A DNA stretch of 64,000 bases from NCBI RefSeq assembly GCF_036173105.1, contig NZ_CP108053.1, forward strand, positions 1,364,001 through 1,428,000, in the 5' to 3' direction. The first letter of the stretch is position 1; each line of letters starts with the position of its first letter. Shown here in pieces: positions 50,244-60,069 of the stretch. A model generated the notes under the pieces. The model worked only from the letters and a program-made list of their open reading frames with translations. It ran no database searches and was not told where the DNA came from. This stretch comes from Streptomyces sp. NBC_00287. GTDB taxonomy: Bacteria > Actinomycetota > Actinomycetes > Streptomycetales > Streptomycetaceae. Made by a program: the position numbers and the translations under genes.

Positions 50244-51320
50244 ATGGCGACTTTGTGCAGACCCTCGGTGTCCGTTCCAGAGCACTTGATCACGATGGAG
50301 GAGACGCTGGAGCTGGCGCGCTCCCGCCACGCCCGACCACCCCCAACTGCCGCTGGCGCTCCGGCTGATCGAGAACACGGGTGTACGCACCCGGCACATC
50401 GTGCAGCCCATCGAGGAGACGCTGAAGCATCCCGGCTTCGAGGAGCGCAACAAGATCTATGTGTCCGAGGCGAAAGCCCGGGTCCCCTCCGTCGTCCAGC
50501 GGGCGCTCGACGACGCGGAACTGCTCACCAGCGACATCGACGTGATCATCTACGTCTCGTGCACGGGCTTCATGATGCCCTCGCTCACGGCCTGGCTGAT
50601 CAACGAGATGGACTTCGACGCCACCACCCGCCAACCACCGGCCAGATACCCATAGCCCAGCTGGGCTGTGCGGCAGGCGGCGCGGCGATCAACCGGGCGC
50701 ACGACTTCTGTACGGCCTACCCGGAGGCCAACGCGCTCATCGTGGCCTGCGAGTTCTGCTCGCTGTGCTACCAGCCCACCGACATCGGCGTCGGCTCCCT
50801 GCTCTCCAACGGCCTGTTCGGCGACGGGATCGCCGCGGCCGTGGTGCGCGGCCGGGGCGGCGAGGGCATCGTGCTGGAGCGCAACGGCTCGTATCTGATC
50901 CCCAAGACCGAAGAGTGCATCATGTACGACGTCCGGGCCACCGGCTTCCACTTCCTGCTGGACAAGCGGGTGCCGGCCACCATGGAGCCGCTCGCCCCGG
51001 CGCTCCAGGACCTCGCGGGGCTGCACGGCTGGGACGCCGCCGACCTGGACTTCTACATCGTCCACGCGGGCGGCCCCCGAATACTCGACGACCTCAGCAA
51101 GTTCCTGCAGGTCGACCCGCACGCCTTCCGCTTCAGCCGGTCCACGCTCACCGAGTACGGCAATATCGCGAGCGCCGTCGTCCTGGACGCGCTGCGCCGG
51201 CTGTTCGACGAGGGCGGGGCCCGGGACCGGGCGCGCGGGCTGCTCGCCGGGTTCGGTCCCGGCATTACCGCCGAGATGGCTCTCGGCCGCTGGCAGCGCA
51301 TGGACAAAGAGGCGGCATGA
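50244..51320 (+). pseudogene. rppA: Type III polyketide synthase (1,3,6,8-tetrahydroxynaphthalene synthase) with two compensating frameshifts
   Basis: RppA condenses five malonyl-CoA to tetrahydroxynaphthalene. The N-terminus (MATLCRPSVSVPEH) and everything from IPIAQLGCAAGG onward, including the catalytic Cys codon 50667-50669 and the His and Asn regions (HAGGPRILDD, TEYGNIASA), are in one frame. The part between, about 50334-50633, reads as RppA only in the +1 frame (MQPIEETLKHPGFEE, YVSCTGFMMPSLTAW). An extra C in the GCCC at 50332-50334 and an 11-bp near-duplication (50623-50633 / 50634-50644) add 12 bases in all, so the frame is restored. As written, about 100 residues are scrambled, so the enzyme should be inactive unless these are sequence errors. 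Coupled to the P450 by an ATGA overlap. Confidence 0.8.
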
Positions 51321-52531
51321 CCGAAGAGACGCTCACCGAGATCCTCCCCCCGATCCGGCACTGGCCGGCGCTCGATCTGACCGGAGTCGGCTTCGACCCG
51401 GTGCTGACCGAGCTGATGCGGGAGGGCCCCATCACCCGGATCCAGCTGCCCAACGGCGAGGGCTGGGCCTGGCTGGTCACCCGGTACGACGACGTACGCA
51501 TGGTGACCAACGACCCCCGGTTCAGCCGCGAGGCGGTCATTGACCGGCCGGTCACCCGGCTCGCCCCGCACTTCATCCCGGCCCGCGGCGCGGTCGGCTT
51601 CCTCGATCCGCCGGACCACACGCGGCTGCGCCGCTCGGTGGCGGCCGCGTTCACGGCCAAGGGCGTGGAGCGCATCCGCGACACGTCCCGCCGGATGCTG
51701 GACGAGCTGGTCGACGAACTGCTCCAGGACGAGCCGCCCGCCGATCTCACCGCGACGGTCCTCTCGCCCTTCCCCATCGCGGTGATCTGCGAGCTGATGG
51801 GCGTGCCGGCCGTGGACCGCCACATCATGCACACCTGGACCCAGCTGATCCTGTCCTCCGCGCACGGCGCGGACGTCAGCGAGAAGGCCAAGAACGAGAT
51901 GGGCGCCTATTTCGCCGATCTCATCGGGCTCAGGGAAGGCAGCTCCGCCGAGGACGTCACCTCGCTGCTCGGCGCCGCCGTGGGCCGGGGCGAGGTGACG
52001 CTGGAGGAGGCCGTGGGGCTCGCGGTGCTCCTCCAGATCGGCGGCGAGGCGGTCACCAACAACAGCGGGCAGATGTTCTACATCCTGCTGACCCGCCCCG
52101 ACCTCGCCGAACGCCTGCGCGCCGAGCCGGAGATCCGGCCGCAGGCCATCGACGAGCTGCTGCGCTACATCCCGCACCGCAACGCGGTGGGCCTGTCGAG
52201 GATCGCCACGGAGGACGTGGGCATCCAAGGCGTACGGATCAGGGCCGGGGACGCGATCTACGTGTCGTACCTGGCCGCCAACCGTGACCCGGACGTCTTC
52301 CCGTTCCCCGAGACGATCGACTTCTCGCGCTCGCCGAACCCGCATGTGTCCTTCGGCTTCGGTCCGCACTACTGCCCCGGCGGCATGCTGGCCCGCATGG
52401 AGTCGCAGCTCCTGGTCGACGCGCTGCTGGACCGGCTGCCCGGGCTGAAGCTGGCCGTGCCGCCGGAGAAGGTGCCGTTCAAGAAGGGCGCGTTGATCCG
52501 CGGGCCCGAGGCCCTGCCCGTGACGTGGTGA
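51317..52531 (+). CDS. Cytochrome P450 (CYP158-like)
   Basis: 404 residues. Haem-binding FGFGPHYCPGG with Cys353 (codon 52373-52375); ExxR within DELLRYIP; I-helix GGEAVTNNSG in place of the usual AGxxT. P450s directly after rppA couple flaviolin units into dimers and trimers in S. coelicolor (CYP158A2), which fits this three-gene set. The ATG overlaps the rppA stop, so expression is tied to a gene that looks broken. Confidence 0.9.
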   Translation: MTEETLTEILPPIRHWPALDLTGVGFDPVLTELMREGPITRIQLPNGEGWAWLVTRYDDVRMVTNDPRFSREAVIDRPVTRLAPHFIPARGAVGFLDPPDHTRLRRSVAAAFTAKGVERIRDTSRRMLDELVDELLQDEPPADLTATVLSPFPIAVICELMGVPAVDRHIMHTWTQLILSSAHGADVSEKAKNEMGAYFADLIGLREGSSAEDVTSLLGAAVGRGEVTLEEAVGLAVLLQIGGEAVTNNSGQMFYILLTRPDLAERLRAEPEIRPQAIDELLRYIPHRNAVGLSRIATEDVGIQGVRIRAGDAIYVSYLAANRDPDVFPFPETIDFSRSPNPHVSFGFGPHYCPGGMLARMESQLLVDALLDRLPGLKLAVPPEKVPFKKGALIRGPEALPVTW

Positions 52532-52538
52532 GCGGCCG

Positions 52539-53060
52539 ATGACGGCGACGGAAGGGCTGCTGGTGCCACCGGGTCACGGCCGGGTCGTCCAGACCCCGGC
52601 CCAGCATGTGACCTTCAAGGTCACCGGCTCGCACTCCCGCATGGCGTCCACGTTCGAGATGATCGTGCCCCCCGGCTTCGACGTGGGCGCCCATGTGCAC
52701 ACCCGCAGCGAGGAGTTGTTCTACGTACTCGAAGGCGAGCTGGACGTGCTCGCCTTCGAGCCGAGAATCCGGACCCCCGACAACTGGCAGCGCTGGGAGT
52801 CCGGTTCGGGCAACCGGGTGGTACGAGCGACACCGGGCACGGTGATCGTCGTACCCCCTGGCTGCCCACACGCGTTCGCGAACCCGACGGACGAGCCCGC
52901 GAAGATGTTCTTCCAGGCGAGCCCGCCACCGGACCATGAGCGCTACTTCGACGAGCTGCTGGAGATCCTGGGCAACGGGGGCCCGCCGGACCATGCGGCC
53001 ATCGAAGAACTTCGTAAGAGGTACGACATCGAGCAGCTGACGCCGCTCAGACATCGTTAG
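52539..53060 (+). CDS. Cupin monooxygenase of the rppA operon (MomA-like)
   Basis: 173 residues, single cupin barrel: [24 protein letters not shown] (metal-type His/Glu pattern) and [11 protein letters not shown] with a third His. In Streptomyces rppA operons a cupin protein of this kind oxidises tetrahydroxynaphthalene to flaviolin. It starts 7 bp after the P450 stop. Its last 4 bp overlap the convergent acyl-CoA dehydrogenase. Confidence 0.85.
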   Translation: MTATEGLLVPPGHGRVVQTPAQHVTFKVTGSHSRMASTFEMIVPPGFDVGAHVHTRSEELFYVLEGELDVLAFEPRIRTPDNWQRWESGSGNRVVRATPGTVIVVPPGCPHAFANPTDEPAKMFFQASPPPDHERYFDELLEILGNGGPPDHAAIEELRKRYDIEQLTPLRHR

Positions 53061-54283
53061 CGGATCGGCATGCCCGAGAGCGTCCGCGCGATCACCAGGC
53101 GCTGGATCTCGCTCGTCCCTTCGAAGATCGTATAAATCGCCGCATCCCGGTGCATCCGCTCCACCGGGTACTCCCGGGTGTAGCCGTTACCGCCCAGGAT
53201 CTGGATCGCCTGGCCCGTGACCTTCTTGGCCGTCTCGCTCGCGAAGAGCTTGGACATGGAACCCTCGGCCGCCGTGAACGGCTTGCCGTTGATCGCCATC
53301 CAGGACGCCCGCCACACCAGCAGCCGCGCCGCGTCGATGGACGTACGCATATCGGCGAGCTGGAAAGCCACACCCTGGTTGTCGATGATCGGGCGGCCGA
53401 ACTGCTCACGGGTCGTCGCGTACTCCAAGGCCACCTCGAACGCGGCCCGAGCAGTGCCCACCGCCATCGCACCGACGGCCGGGCGTGACGCCTCGAACGT
53501 GGCCATCGCCGCGTTCTTCACCCGCTCGCCCCCGGACTTGGCCCGCTCCCGGGCACGCGCCAGACGCTCGTCGAGCTTCTCCTTGCCGCCGAGCAGGCAG
53601 GAGCCGGGGACACGCACGTTCTCCAGGACGACCTCGGCGGTGTGCGAGGCGCGGATGCCGTGCTTCTTGAACTTCTGGCCCTGGGAACAGCCCGGCGTGT
53701 TCGGCGGAATGATGAAGGACGCGTGGCCCTTGGAGCCGAGCTCGGGGTCGACGACCGCGACGACGACATGGACGTTGGCGATACCGCCGTTGGTCGCCCA
53801 GGTCTTCGTGCCGTTGATCACCCACTCGTCCTTGGCCTCGTCGTACACGGCACGCGTACGCATGGAGGCGACGTCGGAACCGGCGTCGGGCTCGGAGGAG
53901 CAGAACGCGGCGACCTTGACGTCGTTGGCGTCGCCGTACATCTGGGGAATCCAGGTGCCGATCTGCTCCTCGGTGCCGTTGGCGAGGACACCGACGGCGG
54001 CGAGGCCCGTGCCGACGATGGACAGGGCGATGCCCGCGTCGCCCCAGAACAGCTCCTCCATGGCCATCGGGATACCGAGGCCGGTGGGGTCGAAGTACTG
54101 CTGGGCGTAGAAGTCGAGGGAGTAGATGCCGACCTTCGCGGCCTCCTGGATGACCGGCCAGGGAGTCTCCTCACGCTCGTCCCATTCGGCGGCCGCGGGT
54201 CGGATGACATCGGCGGCGAAACCGTGCAGCCAGTCCCGGACCTCCTTCTGTTCGTCGTTGAGCTCCATGGTGAACTCGGCCAT
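53057..54283 (-). CDS. Acyl-CoA dehydrogenase
   Basis: 408 residues. Full-length fold with [42 protein letters not shown] and the C-terminal catalytic [12 protein letters not shown]. Catalyses the first step of fatty acyl-CoA beta-oxidation. ATG 54283 follows GGAGGGG. Divergent from a TetR regulator; GGTAAC/GTTAC repeats lie in its promoter, suggesting acyl-responsive repression. Confidence 0.92.
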   Translation of the reverse strand: MAEFTMELNDEQKEVRDWLHGFAADVIRPAAAEWDEREETPWPVIQEAAKVGIYSLDFYAQQYFDPTGLGIPMAMEELFWGDAGIALSIVGTGLAAVGVLANGTEEQIGTWIPQMYGDANDVKVAAFCSSEPDAGSDVASMRTRAVYDEAKDEWVINGTKTWATNGGIANVHVVVAVVDPELGSKGHASFIIPPNTPGCSQGQKFKKHGIRASHTAEVVLENVRVPGSCLLGGKEKLDERLARARERAKSGGERVKNAAMATFEASRPAVGAMAVGTARAAFEVALEYATTREQFGRPIIDNQGVAFQLADMRTSIDAARLLVWRASWMAINGKPFTAAEGSMSKLFASETAKKVTGQAIQILGGNGYTREYPVERMHRDAAIYTIFEGTSEIQRLVIARTLSGMPIR

Positions 54284-54311
54284 GTCCCCTCCAGCGGCAG
54301 CGCACGTGCAT

Positions 54312-54340
54312 GTTACTTGCGGTAACCGCAGTCTGTTACC
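54312..54340. promoter_or_regulatory. Overlapping inverted repeats (GTTAC-N5-GTAAC and GGTAAC-N8-GTTACC): candidate TetR operator
   Basis: Perfect inverted repeats lie 29-57 bp upstream of the acyl-CoA dehydrogenase start and upstream of the divergent TetR gene: GTTAC (54312-54316) with GTAAC (54322-54326), and GGTAAC (54321-54326) with GTTACC (54335-54340). TGCGGTAACCGCA (54318-54330) is itself a palindrome. The position suits repression of the dehydrogenase. Confidence 0.55.
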
Positions 54341-54455
54341 GGCGGGTAGGAAAAGTCAACTCCTGATGACCGGTCGGCAGCCCGTTCGATGTCAGCAGCG
54401 TGTTGAGTGTTAGTTTGCGCAGGCGTCACCGAAACAGCACGGGTGGGGAGAGCAC

Positions 54456-55100
54456 ATGGACACCACACAGCGGACCGAGCAGCAGCGGTCCGCGGATCGC
54501 CGTCGGCGCGAGCTGCTGGAGGCCGCCGACCGGGTGGTGCTGCGCGACGGGCCGCAGGCCTCGATGAACGCCATCGCGGCGGAGGCCGGCATCACCAAGC
54601 CGATCCTCTACCGGCACTTCGGTGACAAGGGCGGACTTTACGCCGCCTTGGCCAAGCGGCACACGGACGCGTTGCTGGACTCCCTGCGGGCGGCGCTGGA
54701 CGCTCCGGCGGAGAGACGGGAGCGGGTGGAGGCCACGCTGGACACCTATTTGGCCGCGATCGAGGCACGGCCTCAGGTGTACCGGTTCCTGATGCATCCG
54801 GCCGATGGCGGGCAGACGGGGGACCACGGGTTCGACGTCGGCAAGCACTCGGCTCCTCTGCTGCGGCGGATGGGCGAGGAGTTGGCGCAGGTCATCGAGG
54901 AGCGGCTGGATCTCGGGCCGGGGAGTCAGCAGTTGGCTCGCGTGTGGGGGCACGGGATCGTCGGGATGATGCACGCCGCGGGTGACTGGTGGCTCGGGGA
55001 ACGACCTTGTTCCCGGGCCGAGTTGGTGCGGAGTCTGGCGGATCTGTTGTGGGGTCGCCTCGCGGCGGCCGGCGACAAGATGGGTGGCCCCGGTTTCTGA
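54456..55100 (+). CDS. TetR-family transcriptional regulator
   Basis: 214 residues. N-terminal helix-turn-helix (about 20-65) with MNAIAAEAGITKPILYRHFGDKGGLY; the ligand-binding half is all helical. Likely represses the divergent acyl-CoA dehydrogenase through the inverted repeats between them, with an acyl-CoA as the probable inducer (inference). ATG start preceded by GGGGAG. Confidence 0.9.
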   Translation: MDTTQRTEQQRSADRRRRELLEAADRVVLRDGPQASMNAIAAEAGITKPILYRHFGDKGGLYAALAKRHTDALLDSLRAALDAPAERRERVEATLDTYLAAIEARPQVYRFLMHPADGGQTGDHGFDVGKHSAPLLRRMGEELAQVIEERLDLGPGSQQLARVWGHGIVGMMHAAGDWWLGERPCSRAELVRSLADLLWGRLAAAGDKMGGPGF

Positions 55101-55101
55101 G

Positions 55102-55641
55102 TCACCGGCTCCAGGAGGCTCGCGACACCTGGCGCATCAGCCTCCTGTGCCGCCAACCCGTCACACGGTCCGCGTACACCTTCCCCTCCACGTGGTCGCA
55201 CTCATGCTGCAAACACCTCGCGAAGAAACCCGTACCGTGCACCGTCACCGGCTCCCCCGTCACCGTGAACCCCTCGACCACGGCATGGTCGTAACGTTCC
55301 GTCCCCGCCTCCAACCCCGGCAGGGACAGACAGCCCTCGGGACCGCGGATCACCACCCCGTCGGCCTCCACCAGCCGCGGGTTCACCACATGGCCCAGAT
55401 GCCGTACGTCCTCGTCGTCAGGGCAGTCGTAGACGAACACCCGCAAGGGCTCGCCCACTTGGCTCGCCGCGAGGCCCACGCCCTGTGCCGCGTACATCGT
55501 CGCGAACATGTCCTCGACGAGCCCGGCCAGTTCGGGACCAAAGTCGGTGACCTCCTTCGCGGGGGTGTGCAGGGCCGGGTCGCCGAGCAGGGTGAGGGGC
55601 CGGACACGCCCTTGGGCGCCCGGAATCGAGCCGTGTCGCAT
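55102..55641 (-). CDS. def: Peptide deformylase
   Basis: 179 residues. Removes the N-formyl group from nascent proteins with a bound metal. All three motifs are present: GVGLAASQV (near 53), EGCLSLPG (near 102, metal Cys) and QHECDHVEG (near 144, two metal His and the catalytic Glu). Streptomyces genomes usually carry several copies; which one this is cannot be told. Its 3' end meets that of the TetR gene with a 1-bp gap. Confidence 0.95.
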   Translation of the reverse strand: MRHGSIPGAQGRVRPLTLLGDPALHTPAKEVTDFGPELAGLVEDMFATMYAAQGVGLAASQVGEPLRVFVYDCPDDEDVRHLGHVVNPRLVEADGVVIRGPEGCLSLPGLEAGTERYDHAVVEGFTVTGEPVTVHGTGFFARCLQHECDHVEGKVYADRVTGWRHRRLMRQVSRASWSR

Positions 55642-55724
55642 GGGCGCAAGACTACGGCCGATTCGGGAGTGCGAATGGATCTCGATAGGCTGACCACCTA
55701 CGACGTTGGGAGGATCGAGGACTG

Positions 55725-56963
55725 ATGGCAGGCAACTCGGACCCGCTCACTCCGCGGGCCAAGATCGCCGTTACCGCGGGCAAGGCGGTCGCGGCGGCTT
55801 CGCGCGCCGCTGGGCGCGGCAGCGGTTCGGTGATCGGTGGCCGGGTGGCGCTCAAGCTCGACCCCGACCTTCTCGCACGGCTCGCGCAGAACCTGGACGT
55901 GGTCCTGGTGTCGGCGACCAATGGCAAGACCACGACCACCCGGCTGATCGCGGAGGCGCTGCGCGCCGCGGGCCCGGTCGTCTCCAACGCGCTCGGCGCC
56001 AACATGCCCGCCGGTATCACCTCCGCGCTGGCCGGTGGCTCCGAGGCCCGCTACGGCGTGATCGAGGTCGACGAGAAGTACCTCGCCGGCGTCGCCCGGG
56101 ACACCGACCCGAAGTGCATCGCGCTGCTGAACCTCTCCCGCGACCAGCTCGACCGCGCCGCCGAGACCCGGATGCTCGCCGAGAACTGGCGTGAGGGGCT
56201 CGCGGGGTCGAAGGCCGTGATCGTCGCCAACGCCGACGATCCGCTGGTGGTGTGGGCCGCGTCCTCCTCCCCCAATGTGATCTGGGTCGCCGCCGGGCAG
56301 ATGTGGAAGGACGACGCATGGTCCTGTCCGTCCTGCGGTGGCGTGATGCAGCGGCCGGGCGACGACTGGTTCTGCGGTGAGTGCGGTTTCCGGCGGCCGA
56401 CGCCGAGCTGGGCGCTCAACGGGGACCACGTCCTCGATCCGCACGGCTCCGCCTGGCCGATTCACCTTCAGCTGCCGGGCCGCGCCAACAAGGCCAACGC
56501 CGCCTCCTCGGCCGCCGTCGCCGCCGTGTTCGGGGTGCCTCCGCAGGTCGCCCTGGAACGCATGTACCAGGTGCAGGCCGTCGCCGGACGCTATGACGTC
56601 GTCCAGTTCCAGGAGCGCGATCTGCGCCTGCTGCTCGCGAAGAACCCGGCCGGCTGGCTCGAAACGTTCTCCCTGATCGACCCGCCGCCCACCCCGGTGA
56701 TCCTCTCGGTCAACGCGCGCGGCGCCGACGGCACCGACACCTCCTGGCTGTGGGACGTCGACTACACGCGGCTGACCGGACACCCGATCTGTGTCATCGG
56801 CGACCGCAAGCTCGACCTCGCGGTGCGTCTGGAAGTGGCGAACCAGCACTTCCAGGTCTGCGAGAACCTCGACCAGGCCGTGCAGCTGTGCCCGCCGGGC
56901 CGGATCGAGGTCATCGCCAACTACACCGCGTTCCAGGACCTGCGCCGCCGGGTCGGCAACTGA
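55725..56963 (+). CDS. murT: Lipid II isoglutaminyl synthase, MurT subunit
   Basis: 412 residues. With GatD it amidates the D-Glu of lipid II to D-isoglutamine. Mur-ligase ATP loop SATNGKTTTT (near 65); a Cys4 zinc ribbon (CPSC and CGEC, about residues 203-223) typical of MurT; RANKANA; and a C-terminal DUF1727 domain. ATG with GGGAGGATCGAGG upstream. The partner gene follows after 23 bp. Confidence 0.96.
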   Translation: MAGNSDPLTPRAKIAVTAGKAVAAASRAAGRGSGSVIGGRVALKLDPDLLARLAQNLDVVLVSATNGKTTTTRLIAEALRAAGPVVSNALGANMPAGITSALAGGSEARYGVIEVDEKYLAGVARDTDPKCIALLNLSRDQLDRAAETRMLAENWREGLAGSKAVIVANADDPLVVWAASSSPNVIWVAAGQMWKDDAWSCPSCGGVMQRPGDDWFCGECGFRRPTPSWALNGDHVLDPHGSAWPIHLQLPGRANKANAASSAAVAAVFGVPPQVALERMYQVQAVAGRYDVVQFQERDLRLLLAKNPAGWLETFSLIDPPPTPVILSVNARGADGTDTSWLWDVDYTRLTGHPICVIGDRKLDLAVRLEVANQHFQVCENLDQAVQLCPPGRIEVIANYTAFQDLRRRVGN

Positions 56964-56986
56964 GCACGAGACTTCAGGGGACTTAA

Positions 56987-57715
56987 GTGAGCGACAACCA
57001 ACTGCGGGTCGTCTGGATCTACCCGGACCTGCTCAGCACCTACGGCGACCAGGGCAACGTCCTCGTCGTGGAGCGCCGGGCCCGGCAGCGCGGCCTGGAC
57101 GTGGCCCGGCTCGATGTGCGCAGCGACCAGCCGATCCCGACCTCCGGGGACATCTATCTGATCGGCGGCGGCGAGGACCGGCCGCAGCGGCTCGCGGCCG
57201 AGCGGCTGCGCCGGGACGGCGGTCTGCACCGGGCCGTGGGCAACGGCGCGATCGTCTTCTCGGTGTGCGCCGGCTACCAGATCCTCGGCCACGAGTTCAT
57301 CAACGACCTCGGCCAGCGCGAGCCCGGCCTCGGTCTGCTGGACGTGGTGTCGGTGCGCGGCGAGGGCGAGCGGTGCGTCGGTGACGTACTCGGCGACATC
57401 GACCCGCGCCTCGGCCTGCCCCCGCTGACCGGCTTCGAGAACCACCAGGGCATCACCCACCTCGGCCCCACCGCCCGCCCCCTCGCCCAGGTCCGCCTCG
57501 GCAACGGCAACGGCACGGGCGACGGCACCGAGGGCGCGTACAACGACACGGTCTTCGGTACGTACATGCACGGCCCCGTGCTCGCCCGGAACCCGCTCAT
57601 CGCCGATCTGCTGCTGAAGCTGGCGCTCGACGTCAACGCGCTGCCGCCGACCGACGACCGCTGGTACGAGGCGCTGCGGGGCGAGCGCATCGCGGCGGCC
57701 GAGCAGCCGGCGTGA
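56987..57715 (+). CDS. gatD: Lipid II isoglutaminyl synthase, GatD glutaminase subunit
   Basis: 242 residues, class I glutamine amidotransferase of the CobB/CobQ type. Catalytic Cys in FSVCAGYQILG (near 93), YGDQGN near the start, FENHQG, and catalytic His in GTYMHGPVLARNP. It supplies ammonia to MurT. GTG start with AGGGGACTTAA upstream. The following 215 bp to the phosphofructokinase hold no gene that I can see. Confidence 0.95.
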   Translation: MSDNQLRVVWIYPDLLSTYGDQGNVLVVERRARQRGLDVARLDVRSDQPIPTSGDIYLIGGGEDRPQRLAAERLRRDGGLHRAVGNGAIVFSVCAGYQILGHEFINDLGQREPGLGLLDVVSVRGEGERCVGDVLGDIDPRLGLPPLTGFENHQGITHLGPTARPLAQVRLGNGNGTGDGTEGAYNDTVFGTYMHGPVLARNPLIADLLLKLALDVNALPPTDDRWYEALRGERIAAAEQPA

Positions 57716-57930
57716 CGCGCGGACTCCAGAGGTACTGAAGCCGCCTTCCAGCGCGTGCTGCCACCGTGCTCATCGGGCCCGCCTGACGGGGTGTCCGCTC
57801 ACATGTGCGGGCGCGTCCAGCAGGCGGACGCCCGGTACGGTGCCACCCCCTCACGCCGGTAGGGTGACCGGGATCAAGCCGGACAGCGCGGTCCGGACCC
57901 CGGCCCACGTTGAGAAGGTATTTCGGGCTT

Positions 57931-58956
57931 ATGCGCATTGGTGTCCTCACGTCCGGCGGCGACTGCCCCGGCCTGAACGCCGTCATCCGGTCCGTCGTGC
58001 ACCGTGCCGTCGTCGACCATGGCGACGAGGTCATCGGTTTCCGGGACGGCTGGAAAGGCCTCCTGGAGTGCGACTACCTCAAGCTCGACCTCGACGCGGT
58101 GGGCGGCATCCTCGCCCGCGGCGGCACGATCCTCGGTTCCTCCCGGGTCCAGCCCTCGCATCTGCGCGACGGCGTGGAGCGGGCCAAGGGCCATCTCGCG
58201 GAGCTCGGGCTCGACGCGATCATCCCGATCGGCGGTGAGGGCACGCTGAAGGCCGCCCGGCTGCTGTCGGACAGCGGTCTGCCGATCGTGGGCGTGCCGA
58301 AGACCATCGACAACGACATCGCCGTCACGGACGTCACCTTCGGCTTCGACACCGCGGTCGGTGTCGCGACCGAGGCGCTCGACCGGCTCAAGACGACCGC
58401 CGAGTCGCATCAGCGAGTGCTGGTCGTGGAGGTCATGGGCCGCCACACCGGCTGGATCGCCCTGCACTCCGGCATGGCGGCCGGCGCGCACGCCGTCGTC
58501 GTCCCGGAGCGGCCCTTCGACATCGAGGAGTTGGCCCGCAAGGTCGGCGAGCGGTTCGAGGCGGGCAAGCGGTTCGCGATCGTCGTCGCGGCGGAGGGCG
58601 CCAAGCCCGCCCCGGGCTCCATGGAGTTCGACGAGGGCGGCAAGGACATCTACGGCCACGAGCGCTTCGCGGGCATCGCGCGCCAGCTCTCCATCGAGCT
58701 GGAACACCGGCTCGGCAAGGAGGCGCGGCCGGTGATCCTCGGGCATGTGCAGCGCGGCGGTACGCCGACCGCGTACGACCGGGTGCTCGCGACCCGCTTC
58801 GGGTGGCATGCGGTGGAGGCCGTGCACCGCGGTGAGTTCGGGATGATGACGGCACTGCGCGGCACGGACATCGTGATGGTGTCCCTGGCCGAGGCCGTCG
58901 AGACGCTGAAGACGGTGCCCGAGGACCGGTACGCCGAAGCGGAGTGCGTCCTGTAG
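57931..58956 (+). CDS. pfkA: 6-phosphofructokinase (actinobacterial PfkA)
   Basis: 341 residues. Phosphorylates fructose 6-phosphate. Motifs: LTSGGDCPGLNA at the start, GGEGTLKAA (Gly at the position that marks ATP users), PKTIDNDI, MGRHTGWIAL, and GHVQRGGTPTAYDR. The Gly with the following Lys in PKTIDND is the mixed pattern of Streptomyces ATP-dependent enzymes. ATG 57931 chosen; an ATG seven codons upstream is less likely from family length. Followed by a strong hairpin. Confidence 0.94.
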   Translation: MRIGVLTSGGDCPGLNAVIRSVVHRAVVDHGDEVIGFRDGWKGLLECDYLKLDLDAVGGILARGGTILGSSRVQPSHLRDGVERAKGHLAELGLDAIIPIGGEGTLKAARLLSDSGLPIVGVPKTIDNDIAVTDVTFGFDTAVGVATEALDRLKTTAESHQRVLVVEVMGRHTGWIALHSGMAAGAHAVVVPERPFDIEELARKVGERFEAGKRFAIVVAAEGAKPAPGSMEFDEGGKDIYGHERFAGIARQLSIELEHRLGKEARPVILGHVQRGGTPTAYDRVLATRFGWHAVEAVHRGEFGMMTALRGTDIVMVSLAEAVETLKTVPEDRYAEAECVL

Positions 58957-58974
58957 TACAGCCGAGAACAACCC

Positions 58975-59002
58975 GCCCCCGGTCACGAGCGTGGCCGGGG
59001 GC
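58975..59002 (+). terminator. Hairpin terminator after phosphofructokinase
   Basis: A 12-bp stem with one G-T wobble (58975-58986 pairing with 58991-59002) and a GAGC loop, 18 bp past the stop, followed by CGTTCT rather than a long T run. Confidence 0.75.
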
Positions 59003-59059
59003 CGTTCTAATGTGGGGCCGGACAGACTTGCACAACCCCCACGAAACAGGAGCCGTCGG

Positions 59060-60010
59060 ATGGATCACAGCGGCCACGGCATGACGATGGATCTGCCGCC
59101 GTTCACGCTGGGGCGGGGGCTCCAGTGGTCGCCGGATCCGTTCTTCCTCGTCGCCTGTCTGCTCGGGCTCGCCCTCTACGGCTGGGGGGTCGTACGGCTG
59201 CGGCGGCGCGGGGACTCCTGGCCGGTGGCCCGTACGGTGTCGTACGTCGCCGGTGTGCTGACCGTCGCGCTGGTGATGTGCACCCAGCTGAACGACTACG
59301 GCATGGTCATGTTCAGCGTGCACATGGTGCAGCACATGGTGATCAGCATGCTGTCGCCGATCCTGATCCTGCTCGGCGCCCCGATCACCCTGGCGCTGCG
59401 CGCGCTGCCGGTCGCGGGCAAGGGCCGCAAGGGGCCGCGTGAGCTGTTGCTGGCGCTGCTGCACAGCCGCTACATGCGGATCATCACGCACCCGGCCTTC
59501 ACCATTCCGCTGTTCATCGCGAGCCTTTACGCGCTGTACTTCACTCCGCTCTTCGACTTCCTGATGGGCTCCAAGGTGGGGCACATCGGAATGATGGTGC
59601 ACTTCCTCGCCGTGGGTGTGGTGTTCTTCTGGCCGATCATCGGAGTGGACCCGGGGCCGCAGCGGCCGGGGTATCTGATGCGGATGCTGGAGCTGTTCGC
59701 GGGTATGCCGTTCCACGCGTTCTTCGGGATCGCGCTGATGATGGCGTCGGCCCCGATGGTCGAGACGTTCGAGAACCCGCCCGCCTCGCTCGGCATCGAC
59801 GCGCTCTCCGACCAGAACGCCGCCGGCGGGATCGCCTGGGCGTTCAGCGAGATCCCGTCCGTGCTGGTGCTGATCGCGCTGCTGTTCCAGTGGCACAGCT
59901 CGGAACAACGGCAGGCGAAGCGCAAGGACCGGGCCGCCGACCGCGACGGCGACAAGGAACTCGAGGCGTACAACGCCTATTTGGCCTCACTGAACGCGCG
60001 GAGCAACTGA
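59060..60010 (+). CDS. CtaG/caa3-type cytochrome c oxidase assembly membrane protein
   Basis: 316 residues, about seven membrane helices. N-terminal His/Met-rich MDHSGHGM could bind copper; conserved HMVQHMVISML, HPAFTIPLF, MMVHFLAVGVVFFWPI, DPGPQRPGY and MPFHAFFGIALM identify the CtaG_Cox (caa3_CtaG) family involved in copper insertion into terminal oxidase. ACAGGAG lies seven bases before ATG 59060. It is separated from the phosphofructokinase by a terminator. Confidence 0.88.
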   Translation: MDHSGHGMTMDLPPFTLGRGLQWSPDPFFLVACLLGLALYGWGVVRLRRRGDSWPVARTVSYVAGVLTVALVMCTQLNDYGMVMFSVHMVQHMVISMLSPILILLGAPITLALRALPVAGKGRKGPRELLLALLHSRYMRIITHPAFTIPLFIASLYALYFTPLFDFLMGSKVGHIGMMVHFLAVGVVFFWPIIGVDPGPQRPGYLMRMLELFAGMPFHAFFGIALMMASAPMVETFENPPASLGIDALSDQNAAGGIAWAFSEIPSVLVLIALLFQWHSSEQRQAKRKDRAADRDGDKELEAYNAYLASLNARSN

Positions 60011-60069
60011 CCGGATTTTCCGTTCAGTAGCATAAGGAGCGTCGGGGGAACCGCCCGGGGGGAGCGGTG

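Noticed and set aside
57716..57930. A small gene or riboswitch before phosphofructokinase
   Set aside because: Frames are short and without ribosome sites, and no recognised riboswitch pattern is visible. It is probably just the promoter.
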